NCBI GenBank assembly: GCA_024232355.1
Contig: JAAEPW010001259.1
Location: 1 to 5,026, forward strand
Reading direction: 5' to 3'
Length of the DNA: 5,026 nucleotides
Source of the DNA: Chloroflexota bacterium
GTDB lineage: Bacteria > Chloroflexota > Anaerolineae > B4-G1
Under the pieces are notes generated by a model. It was not told where the DNA came from. It made no database searches and was given only the letters and a program-made list of their open reading frames with translations. Positions 1-5,026 of the stretch are shown in pieces; positions within the stretch are counted from its first letter, which is position 1; the number at the start of each line of letters is the position of its first letter. The translations under genes were made by a program, and so were the position numbers.

Positions 1-681
1 CTGGGAAACGGCGTGTTCTTGCGGGTAGAGAAAATTGGGAATGTGCGATATTTGTTTGGCCGCTATGCCAAATGATTGAGCCATGGACTTTAAAAAGGCG
101 CTGGGGGTGATAAAGTTGGCGACGTGACGCTCATAGACGCGCCAGGTTTTGTGTAGGGTCATCTCGACGGCGGCCAGGGCGCTCCACGCCAGCGAGCCGT
201 GCATACAGCGATGTCGCACTGCCTGGAAATAGTTGCCAGTGCGGCAACGCGTGCAAGGGGCTCCTTGTGTATACAACAAGTAGTTGGGACAGATCAGTTT
301 GTAGTCGTGGAGTGTTTGTGCGATGGGGATGTTGCGCCGGGAAATGGGTGGGAGTATGGCAGGCGAGAGTTGATGGTAGATATTGGATAGATGAACGATA
401 TCGGGCTGGAAAGCGTCAAGAACTGAGGCGATTTGTCGGGCTGCTTGAGGAAACCATACGACGCGCAGGGCCGCCTTGATGCGACCTGCCAGGCTCAGGT
501 TTCTAAAATCAATGTGGGGGACAAAGTGACGGTGGTATGTGGCTGGCAGGTTGCGGGGGTGTCGCATGGCGAATATTTCTGTGGTGTGCCCTTGGGCCTC
601 CAACAGACGTTTCAGGTTGAATAGGTAGCGCTCAGTTCCTGATCTCAGATAGTAATATTTGTTCACCAAAAGGATACGCAT
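1..681 (-). CDS. GT4-family glycosyltransferase, N-terminal 227 residues (3' end beyond the window)
   Basis: This minus-strand reading frame is open from the ATG at 681-679 to the left edge, with no stop in 227 codons. The start MRILLVNKYYYLRSGTERYL is the usual beginning of GT-B fold, family 4 (GT4) transferases: a first beta strand followed by a variant of the GGAERY loop at residues 14-19. Other family landmarks are DIVHLSNIYHQLSP at 94-107, TLHDYKLICPNYLLY at 123-137 and ITPSAFLKSM at 191-200, with the inter-domain IPNF at 214-217. Cysteines 131, 143, 146 and 159 form the cluster typical of the HDYK-CP subgroup. The C-terminal nucleotide-sugar-binding domain, with its expected EX7E motif, lies outside the window, so donor and acceptor cannot be told. 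It probably acts in the cytoplasm at the inner membrane face in polysaccharide synthesis. It is last of three same-strand genes, 67 bp after the previous stop. The family assignment is firm; the specific sugar is unknown. Confidence 0.92.
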   Translation of the reverse strand, partial: MRILLVNKYYYLRSGTERYLFNLKRLLEAQGHTTEIFAMRHPRNLPATYHRHFVPHIDFRNLSLAGRIKAALRVVWFPQAARQIASVLDAFQPDIVHLSNIYHQLSPAILPPISRRNIPIAQTLHDYKLICPNYLLYTQGAPCTRCRTGNYFQAVRHRCMHGSLAWSALAAVEMTLHKTWRVYERHVANFITPSAFLKSMAQSFGIAAKQISHIPNFLYPQEHAVSQ

Positions 682-748
682 AATCGCTTCTTCTAGATTA
701 GCAAGGGATTCTGACACACGCAATGCTTACAAACTAGAGATGTCGTCA

Positions 749-1762
749 TCACAGTTGCTCTCGGAATTCCTCATACAGGGTTGTAATATGTGTCGTCAGC
801 CGTTCGATTCTCTCACTCGTTTGAGGGTCAGCAAAGCTCGGTGTCGCTGGCAGTAAACGTTCTCCAAATAGAGCGCGTAACAACTTGCCAACGTAGCGAC
901 AAGTTTTGATTTTCTTCTTGCGGACCTGGCGCATGGCCAATAGTTCAGCGGTTGATACCCTCATACTCTTGCGCCAGGGCCTTGGCATAGGTACCCGCTT
1001 GAATACAGAAAGCTGACTCAGGAATACGCGCACCTGGAAAGCTAACGAAGAATAGTCAGCAGCAACGGTGCTGATACCGCCAACATGTTGCAGAGTAGGA
1101 GACTCTTGGAACAAAAGACGTTCTCCCTGGCCTAGCAACAAAAGATTGAGCAATTTGGCGGTATCATATCCTCCCTTTCGCAAGCCCATCTGCACAAGTT
1201 GATCTTGATATTTGGTTGGGATATCTGTCCACTCGTATCGATTCAAGCAGATGCCTGTTGCCTGAATGGTCTGTGTCAGTGCTCGGTTGTCGTAAATGGC
1301 AAAGTATGAACTACCTAGACATATATTCTCGTCCGTTCTACTATAGCGCCCGGCCATTTCTTGAAAGGCTGCCGGTATAACTTTTTCCTCGTCCTCTAGC
1401 CACACGGGGGAGCCAGAGAAAACACCCGCATACTGGCCCAGGCGAGGAGTCAACTTGTCTAGAAATTCACCCGTAGCCAGGATATCCGAGTCCATAAAAC
1501 AAAAGGTGTCTGAACGCTCTTGTGATTGCAGATAGGAGAGCGCTTGACCATGCGGTATTATGGTCTTTACAGGAAGAGCAAAGAACTCGAATCTGGGATT
1601 CTTTTCGCAGAACTGTTGCAATAGACGTATCTCTGCAAGCGGGCAGCCGTTGGCAACCAGGCGGAATGAACAGTCCGACCACTTGCGCAGGCTATGAGCA
1701 AAGAGGGGCACGTATTGGGCGGCGCCTGGAGTGCAGACGATGTTGAACTTTTTCATAATCAT
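749..1762 (-). CDS. GT-A-like glycosyltransferase with DSD motif
   Basis: A 337-residue protein with no signal peptide or clear membrane helix, so probably cytoplasmic. The N-terminus (KKFNIVCTPGAAQYVPLFAH, residues 4-23) and the segment SFRLVANGC (32-40) resemble the first Rossmann-like strands of GT-A transferases. FCFMDSDILATGEF (87-100) contains the DxD-type metal and nucleotide-sugar motif as D91-S-D93. SPTLQHVGGIS (221-231) places a histidine (H226) where GT-A enzymes often have the last metal ligand. The final 80 residues are basic (RKKKIK at 281-286) and end in a likely amphipathic helix, perhaps for membrane or partner contact. I do not recognise a characterised homologue, and it is not a textbook GT2 sequence. 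The start is uncertain: ATGs at residues 1 and 3 are both possible and neither has a clear Shine-Dalgarno. It lies 89 bp after the sulfotransferase stop and 67 bp before the GT4 gene, which suggests one transcript. Confidence 0.8.
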   Translation of the reverse strand: MIMKKFNIVCTPGAAQYVPLFAHSLRKWSDCSFRLVANGCPLAEIRLLQQFCEKNPRFEFFALPVKTIIPHGQALSYLQSQERSDTFCFMDSDILATGEFLDKLTPRLGQYAGVFSGSPVWLEDEEKVIPAAFQEMAGRYSRTDENICLGSSYFAIYDNRALTQTIQATGICLNRYEWTDIPTKYQDQLVQMGLRKGGYDTAKLLNLLLLGQGERLLFQESPTLQHVGGISTVAADYSSLAFQVRVFLSQLSVFKRVPMPRPWRKSMRVSTAELLAMRQVRKKKIKTCRYVGKLLRALFGERLLPATPSFADPQTSERIERLTTHITTLYEEFREQL

Positions 1763-1851
1763 TCATCTGTTCACGGCGTCTTTACCGGCTGTTGTGAAAC
1801 AAGGAGATAGTGCATTCTTTGCTTGCGCCCATCCAGACGGAAAAGCAATTA

Positions 1852-2784
1852 CTAGTCCAGGCGACCCATCGCGCGCCGGATAGGGCTGAGCAAGAGGGTC
1901 ATCTTCCATCTGAATGCATGCCACGGCCGTCGCCAGACATAACGTTGCCGCTCACTCTTTAATGTCTGTGTTGCCCGCTGCAAGATCTTTAATGATCGCA
2001 CTGTCCGTTGCTGGCCATCCAGCACCTGCCGCAGTAAATCGTCTCGCGAGCAGTCGCCCGGTTGATAGCGATGGTGCTGAAGATAGGCATAGATTTCCTG
2101 GCACATTGCCGGCACAGGCGATCTTGAAAACTGATTATGCTCTAGCCTGGCACTGACAAACTCGGTCAGGTGAGCCATGTTTGGATCGAGTCCTAACGCA
2201 GCGGCAAGGCCGGCCACCGTTTGGCAGTATGCTTGAGCGTTTGAAAGGTCATACTCGATGATGGGTAGGCGATACACTTGATGTAATCGCACCAATTCGG
2301 CATTATACCACAACCACAAAGTATTGGCCTCGTGTTCAGATATTTTATGGCGTTTGACGAGGGATCGAGTCGCAGCAGCCGGATGGCGAAAAGTACCCAC
2401 CAGGATGGGCGAAACGGCAAAAGAGCCAATGATGTCCAACCAGGTGTCCATCAGCAGCAACAAACGCGGGTCCTTGAGCCCACAAGGTGCGCTCGCGGCG
2501 AGTTGGGCGGCCACTTTTTTCAGAGCCTGCTTTTGCCACGGGAGAGCGGTGATTTGATGGGGTGGGTGTCTCCAGAAACCGCCACTCGCAGTCAGAATTT
2601 GGTAATGAAGGTGCTCTGCCGCAGGTAGCTCACGAGTGCCTTTGGCATTGTATTTTCCAGAGCGGGATACCTGGCCCAGAAAAAGACCGCATTGTTCCAG
2701 GCTGCCGGTCAGGCAACTGGTTCCACTGCGGTGCATACCCAGGATGAACACAAATATGTCGCTAGAACTAAATTTTGTTGGCAT
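1852..2784 (-). CDS. PAPS-dependent sulfotransferase family protein (310 aa)
   Basis: The protein is predicted to move a sulfuryl group from PAPS to an acceptor, here most likely a glycan. Residues are counted from the chosen start. FILGMHRSGTSCLTGSL (13-29) is the 5'-phosphosulfate binding loop. CGLKDPRLLLLMDTW (101-115) is the usual KDPR segment. VGTFRHPAAATRSLVKRH (129-146) matches the 3'-phosphate binding region with its conserved R-P and Ser. LWLWYNAEL (156-164) and IIEYDL (175-180) are also typical. Residues 255-285 look like a short coiled coil, followed by a basic tail. There is no signal peptide or obvious membrane span, unlike Golgi-type enzymes. The reading frame opens further up, at 2865, but the ATG at 2784 is preferred. 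It has GGAGAGGA at a good spacing, begins right before the conserved domain, and avoids overlapping the divergent ABC gene. It is first of three same-strand genes with two glycosyltransferases. The substrate is inferred from context only. Confidence 0.88.
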   Translation of the reverse strand: MPTKFSSSDIFVFILGMHRSGTSCLTGSLEQCGLFLGQVSRSGKYNAKGTRELPAAEHLHYQILTASGGFWRHPPHQITALPWQKQALKKVAAQLAASAPCGLKDPRLLLLMDTWLDIIGSFAVSPILVGTFRHPAAATRSLVKRHKISEHEANTLWLWYNAELVRLHQVYRLPIIEYDLSNAQAYCQTVAGLAAALGLDPNMAHLTEFVSARLEHNQFSRSPVPAMCQEIYAYLQHHRYQPGDCSRDDLLRQVLDGQQRTVRSLKILQRATQTLKSERQRYVWRRPWHAFRWKMTLLLSPIRRAMGRLD

Positions 2785-2798
2785 GCTCTTTCCTCTCC
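2785..2798 (-). promoter_or_regulatory. Ribosome binding site that sets the sulfotransferase start
   Basis: Read on the minus strand, GGAGAGGAAAGAGC directly precedes the ATG at 2784. Its GAGG core is 8 nt from the start codon. The longer frame starting at 2865 has no comparable signal, so this site decides the annotated start. Confidence 0.75.
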
Positions 2799-2852
2799 AG
2801 GCTAGTTTGTTCTGTTTTCCCAGATAGCCCTCTACCCCAGGTGTGGATTCGA

Positions 2853-2861
2853 TGGTACAAT
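2853..2861 (+). promoter_or_regulatory. Candidate extended -10 promoter for the ABC exporter gene
   Basis: TGGTACAAT fits the extended -10 pattern TGn-TAnAAT, with one mismatch to TATAAT. No convincing -35 lies 16-18 bp upstream, which extended -10 promoters can tolerate. Transcription would begin around 2867-2869, on or next to the second in-frame ATG (2869), giving a leaderless message. The box overlaps the first ATG (2860), so it also bears on which start is used. It is a short match and could be chance. Confidence 0.35.
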
Positions 2862-4716
2862 GCACATCATGAAGACGAATGCTAGTTTATCTGTGAAACC
2901 GTCTAATGTCAATCTGCGCCAATTCATGGGCATAGCCCGCTGGGTGTTGCGGCTAAATTGGGCAACTAGCCCTGGGTTGGTGTTGGGTCTCGTCGTCGTC
3001 GCCCTGGCCTCTAGTCTAACCCCGGCCGCCCTGGCGGTAGTTGCACGTGGCCTGGTCAACACCTTGGTCACGATTTTGGACAGCGGCCCTGACGATATCG
3101 GCCCCCTGTTGCCGTGGCTGGGGCTTGGCTCGGTGCTGGCTGTAGTGGATGCAAGCAGCGGGGCCGCCAACCGTTTTTTTAATCGACGCCTCTACGACGA
3201 GCTTGAAATCCAGATCACGACAGACGTCTTGTCTCACGCTGCTAGTCTTGACGTGACTTTTTTTGAAAACCCTGATACTCAAGATATCATCGCGCGGGCG
3301 CAAAGGAGCACAGTTCAATACTTTGCCCAATTCATCACCGACTGTCTGACGGTCATTGCCGGCATCTTTCAGTTCGTTTCCCTGGTGGGCGTCCTGGTTG
3401 TTATCGAGCCTATCATCACCCTGATTCTAGTGCCACTAGTGCTGCCTTCTCTTTTTTTCCAATGGCGTTTGAGCCGCGCGCGTTATGACACAGAATTCAA
3501 CCGTGTCACCAAGCGACGCTGGATGCGCTATTTTGTCCGCCGGCTGACCGAGCAGACGTGGGTTCCCGAAATCAAACTGCTATCGTTGGCCCCCTTGCTG
3601 ACCGAACAATGCCGCACACTGCTGACAGAATTTCGCGACCAAAATCGCCGCTTACACTTGCACGGTTTCATACTCAACGTTTTGTTTGCGTTTTTTATGA
3701 CAGCCTCGCTCTACGCTGTACTGGCACGGGTTGCGACCCGCGTGATAAGCGGCCTGTTGACGGTAGGCGACGTGGCAATCTATGGCGGGGCCACGTCGCG
3801 TTTGCGACACACGCTCCAGACCGTTGTGACGTCTACAGGCGCCGTGCGAGAAGGTTCGCTATACATCTCGGATTTAAAAGAGTTCTTGGGCACAGAATCG
3901 CCGGCGACTGTTGCCCCGGGGCTCGAACCCAACGCCGGCAAGAACACCATCGAATTCAGAAATGTCTCCTTTTCTTATTCCGGTTCCAAGCGCCCTGTCC
4001 TGACTGACATCACGTTCTGTATAAACCCTGGCGAAACGATTGCTCTGGTGGGTGAGAATGGCGCGGGCAAGACCACGTTGGCAAAATTGATCGCCCGCCT
4101 GTATGATCCCATAGAGGGCTGCATTCTGCTGGACGGCATAGACTTGAGAGATGTATCTCTGACCTGTTGGCGCCGCCAGATAGGCTTTGTGTTCCAGCGT
4201 TTTAGCCTGTATGAAGCCACTGCCGGCGAGAATATCGCCTACGGTGACTGGGAGCGCTTGCTGGAAAACCGAGAACAGGTCCAAGAGATTGCCCGCCGAG
4301 CCAACGTGCATGAGATGATTCAGGCCATGCCCCAAGGATATGATACCCTTTTGGGACGAGACTTTGGCAAATACACCCTTTCCCAGGGCCAATGGCAACA
4401 GATATCTATCGCCCGCGCCTTTGCGCGAGAGAATGCCTCGCTCCTCATCCTGGACGAGCCTACGTCCAACCTGGACGCGCGCGCCGAGTACGAGTTGTTC
4501 TGTCGTTTCCGCGAGCTGGCGGCTGGCCGGACGACAGTCTTGATCTCGCATCGCTTTTCGACGGTGAGCATAGCCGACCGCATCCTGGTGTTGAATCAAG
4601 GACGCATTGTCGAACAAGGCACGCACCAGGATTTGCTCGCTCAAGGCGGATATTATGCCAGCCTATACCGCCTGCACAATCGCCAGATGGCTGCGCCGCC
4701 GCCGTCGAAAGGTTGA
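2860..4716 (+). CDS. Type I ABC exporter half-transporter (fused permease and ATPase), MsbA/PglK-like architecture
   Basis: A 618-residue fusion of a six-helix membrane domain and a nucleotide-binding domain, the usual length for homodimeric exporters. Hydrophobic segments are near residues 38-62, 84-102, 158-181, 183-202, 268-290 and, weakly, 296-316. Between them lies the coupling-helix region FFENPDTQDIIARAQ (134-148), common in this class. The ATPase starts near 363 and carries an A-loop Tyr (Y373), Walker A GENGAGKTT (398-406), Q-loop Q446, signature LSQGQ (507-511, the second Gly of LSGGQ replaced by Gln), Walker B LLILDEP (528-534) with catalytic E533, D-loop SNLDA and H-loop H564. All catalytic residues are present, so it should hydrolyse ATP. 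The substrate is unknown: a lipid-linked glycan, lipid, peptide or drug are all possible, and the neighbouring glycan genes favour the first. No ribosome binding site precedes the ATG at 2860 or the ATG at 2869, so the true start may be three residues later. It is divergent from the sulfotransferase. Confidence 0.95.
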   Translation: MHIMKTNASLSVKPSNVNLRQFMGIARWVLRLNWATSPGLVLGLVVVALASSLTPAALAVVARGLVNTLVTILDSGPDDIGPLLPWLGLGSVLAVVDASSGAANRFFNRRLYDELEIQITTDVLSHAASLDVTFFENPDTQDIIARAQRSTVQYFAQFITDCLTVIAGIFQFVSLVGVLVVIEPIITLILVPLVLPSLFFQWRLSRARYDTEFNRVTKRRWMRYFVRRLTEQTWVPEIKLLSLAPLLTEQCRTLLTEFRDQNRRLHLHGFILNVLFAFFMTASLYAVLARVATRVISGLLTVGDVAIYGGATSRLRHTLQTVVTSTGAVREGSLYISDLKEFLGTESPATVAPGLEPNAGKNTIEFRNVSFSYSGSKRPVLTDITFCINPGETIALVGENGAGKTTLAKLIARLYDPIEGCILLDGIDLRDVSLTCWRRQIGFVFQRFSLYEATAGENIAYGDWERLLENREQVQEIARRANVHEMIQAMPQGYDTLLGRDFGKYTLSQGQWQQISIARAFARENASLLILDEPTSNLDARAEYELFCRFRELAAGRTTVLISHRFSTVSIADRILVLNQGRIVEQGTHQDLLAQGGYYASLYRLHNRQMAAPPPSKG

Positions 4717-4767
4717 GAGTAGCGCTCCACGATGACATGACTATACCCCCACATCTTTTAAAAATAC

Positions 4768-4796
4768 TTGACTTGACGCATAACCTCCGCTATACT
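4768..4796 (+). promoter_or_regulatory. Sigma70-type promoter for the exported protein gene
   Basis: TTGACT at 4768-4773 (5 of 6 to TTGACA) and TATACT at 4791-4796 (5 of 6 to TATAAT) are separated by exactly 17 bp. The -35 sits in a small ACTTG-ACTTG tandem, giving a second TTGAC at 4773-4777 with a poor 12-bp spacing. Transcription should start near 4803, leaving a leader of about 100 nt. This is the best promoter visible in the window. Confidence 0.75.
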
Positions 4797-4833
4797 TTAC
4801 ATACGCAATGAGGGATCAATCCCCCAAAAACCC

Positions 4834-4876
4834 GTGACCAAAAGCGCCTCGTCGTTAAACACACTGTATTGGTTAC
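4834..4876 (+). promoter_or_regulatory. Leader stem-loop (8-bp stem) upstream of the exported protein gene
   Basis: GTGACCAA (4834-4841) can pair with TTGGTTAC (4869-4876) as eight consecutive pairs including one G-U, closing a 27-nt loop. It ends 15 nt before the ribosome binding site. There is no T tract, so it is not a terminator. It could be a stabilising or regulatory leader element, but no known riboswitch class was recognised and chance pairing is possible. Confidence 0.3.
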
Positions 4877-4891
4877 CCATTTAAATGCCAG

Positions 4892-4897
4892 GGAGGT
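4892..4897 (+). promoter_or_regulatory. Consensus ribosome binding site fixing a GTG start
   Basis: GGAGGT is a perfect match to the Shine-Dalgarno core, 6 nt before the GTG at 4904. It supports the non-ATG start. No in-frame ATG follows within the window. Confidence 0.85.
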
Positions 4898-4903
4898 ATA
4901 GTC

Positions 4904-5026
4904 GTGCAGAAAAATCTAGTTCCAAAAGTATCGTTCCTTCTAGTTCTTGTGGTGCTGTTTGCCTTGCTAGGAAGCGCACAGGCGGCAACCCAGGAACCAG
5001 ACCCAGGTTCCATCGCGACCGTCACC
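4904..5026 (+). CDS. Sec-exported protein, first 41 residues (3' end beyond the window)
   Basis: From the GTG at 4904 the frame is open to the right edge. The N-terminus is a classical Sec signal peptide: a short basic n-region (MQKNLVPK, K3 and K8), a hydrophobic core SFLLVLVVLFALLG at 10-23, and a signal peptidase I site SAQA-AT with cleavage expected after A27. There is no lipobox cysteine, so it is not a lipoprotein. The mature start ATQEPDPGSIATVT is Pro/acidic and low in structure, resembling the linker that opens many secreted adhesin or repeat-domain proteins. The function cannot be told from 14 mature residues. It has its own strong promoter and a perfect ribosome binding site, which suggests high expression independent of the ABC exporter gene. 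The export prediction is secure; any link with the glycan genes is only by position. Confidence 0.85.
   Translation, partial: MQKNLVPKVSFLLVLVVLFALLGSAQAATQEPDPGSIATVT

Larger units (their letters stand above)
4717..4903 (+). other. Intergenic region with promoter and long leader
   Basis: This 187-bp gap follows the ABC exporter stop. The first 50 bp show no convincing GC-rich hairpin with a T tract, so no intrinsic terminator is called. The rest holds a strong promoter and a leader of about 100 nt before the next gene. In the leader GGGA-TCAA-TCCC (4812-4823) could form a small hairpin, ATTTAAAT (4879-4886) is palindromic, and a longer stem is listed separately. Confidence 0.6.

Noticed and set aside
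199..624. Plus-strand open frames of 60-70 codons across 199-624
   Set aside because: They lie antisense to the GT4 gene, whose minus-strand translation shows continuous family motifs. Their own proteins have no recognisable features.
1788..1813. TTGTGAAACAA inverted repeat between the sulfotransferase and GT-A-like genes, as an operator
   Set aside because: Arms of 4 bp around a 3-nt centre are too short to support, and no promoter could be placed beside it.
2785..2865. 27-residue N-terminal extension of the sulfotransferase from the ATG at 2865
   Set aside because: It lacks a ribosome binding site, overlaps the start of the divergent exporter gene, and does not look like a domain or signal peptide. 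The ATG at 2784 has a good GGAGAGGA.
3558..4007. 149-codon plus-strand open frame
   Set aside because: It is out of frame within the ABC exporter, with Arg/His/Cys-rich composition typical of frame shadows.
3874..4644. 256-codon minus-strand open frame
   Set aside because: It is the antisense shadow of the exporter ATPase domain, where all ABC motifs are read on the plus strand. Its translation shows no family motifs.
4717..4767. Intrinsic terminator after the ABC exporter
   Set aside because: There is no GC-rich hairpin followed by a T tract. The AGCGCT palindrome and the TTTTAAAA stretch are too small and not joined.
4808..4837. Nine-codon upstream open frame in the leader of the exported protein gene
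   Set aside because: It has an ATG but no ribosome binding site and no regulatory residue pattern. A frame this short is expected by chance.
4803..4903. Cyclic-di-GMP or other known riboswitch in the leader
   Set aside because: The order of conserved loops for the GEMM class and other common classes was not found. Only one modest stem and one tiny hairpin are visible.

Overview
The window looks like a bacterial surface-polysaccharide (glycan assembly and export) locus. Base composition is roughly balanced and coding density is high. The protein styles (GT4 with a cysteine cluster, a stand-alone sulfotransferase, a half-size ABC exporter, a signal-peptide protein with a PDPGS-type start) suggest a free-living bacterium, possibly Chloroflexota. 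That placement is an impression from protein style and is not proven by anything in the window. No rRNA, tRNA, CRISPR, insertion sequence, transposase or phage gene was seen.

Left part (1-2784), minus strand: three genes in one direction with short gaps (67 and 89 bp). Transcription order is a PAPS-type sulfotransferase (1852-2784), a GT-A-like glycosyltransferase with a DSD motif (749-1762), and a GT4-family glycosyltransferase whose 3' part lies beyond the left edge (1-681). The GT4 gene is easy to miss because its stop codon is outside the window. Together they suggest synthesis of a glycan that is probably sulfated.

Centre (2785-2859): a 75-bp divergent intergenic region separates the sulfotransferase start from a plus-strand ABC transporter. 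A TGn-TACAAT extended -10 box overlaps the first ATG of the transporter gene and could produce a leaderless mRNA starting at the next in-frame ATG.

Right part, plus strand: a 618-residue type I ABC exporter half-transporter (2860-4716) with all nucleotide-binding motifs intact. Then come 187 bp of non-coding DNA with a near-consensus sigma70-type promoter (4768-4796), a roughly 100-nt leader containing an 8-bp complementary stem, and a perfect GGAGGT ribosome binding site. These lead into the first 41 codons of a GTG-initiated, Sec-exported protein that runs off the right edge.

Working model (inference): the glycosyltransferases and sulfotransferase build or decorate a lipid-linked or envelope glycan in the cytoplasm, and the ABC exporter may move a lipid-linked product or another amphipathic substrate across the membrane. 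The secreted protein at the right has its own promoter and may be unrelated.
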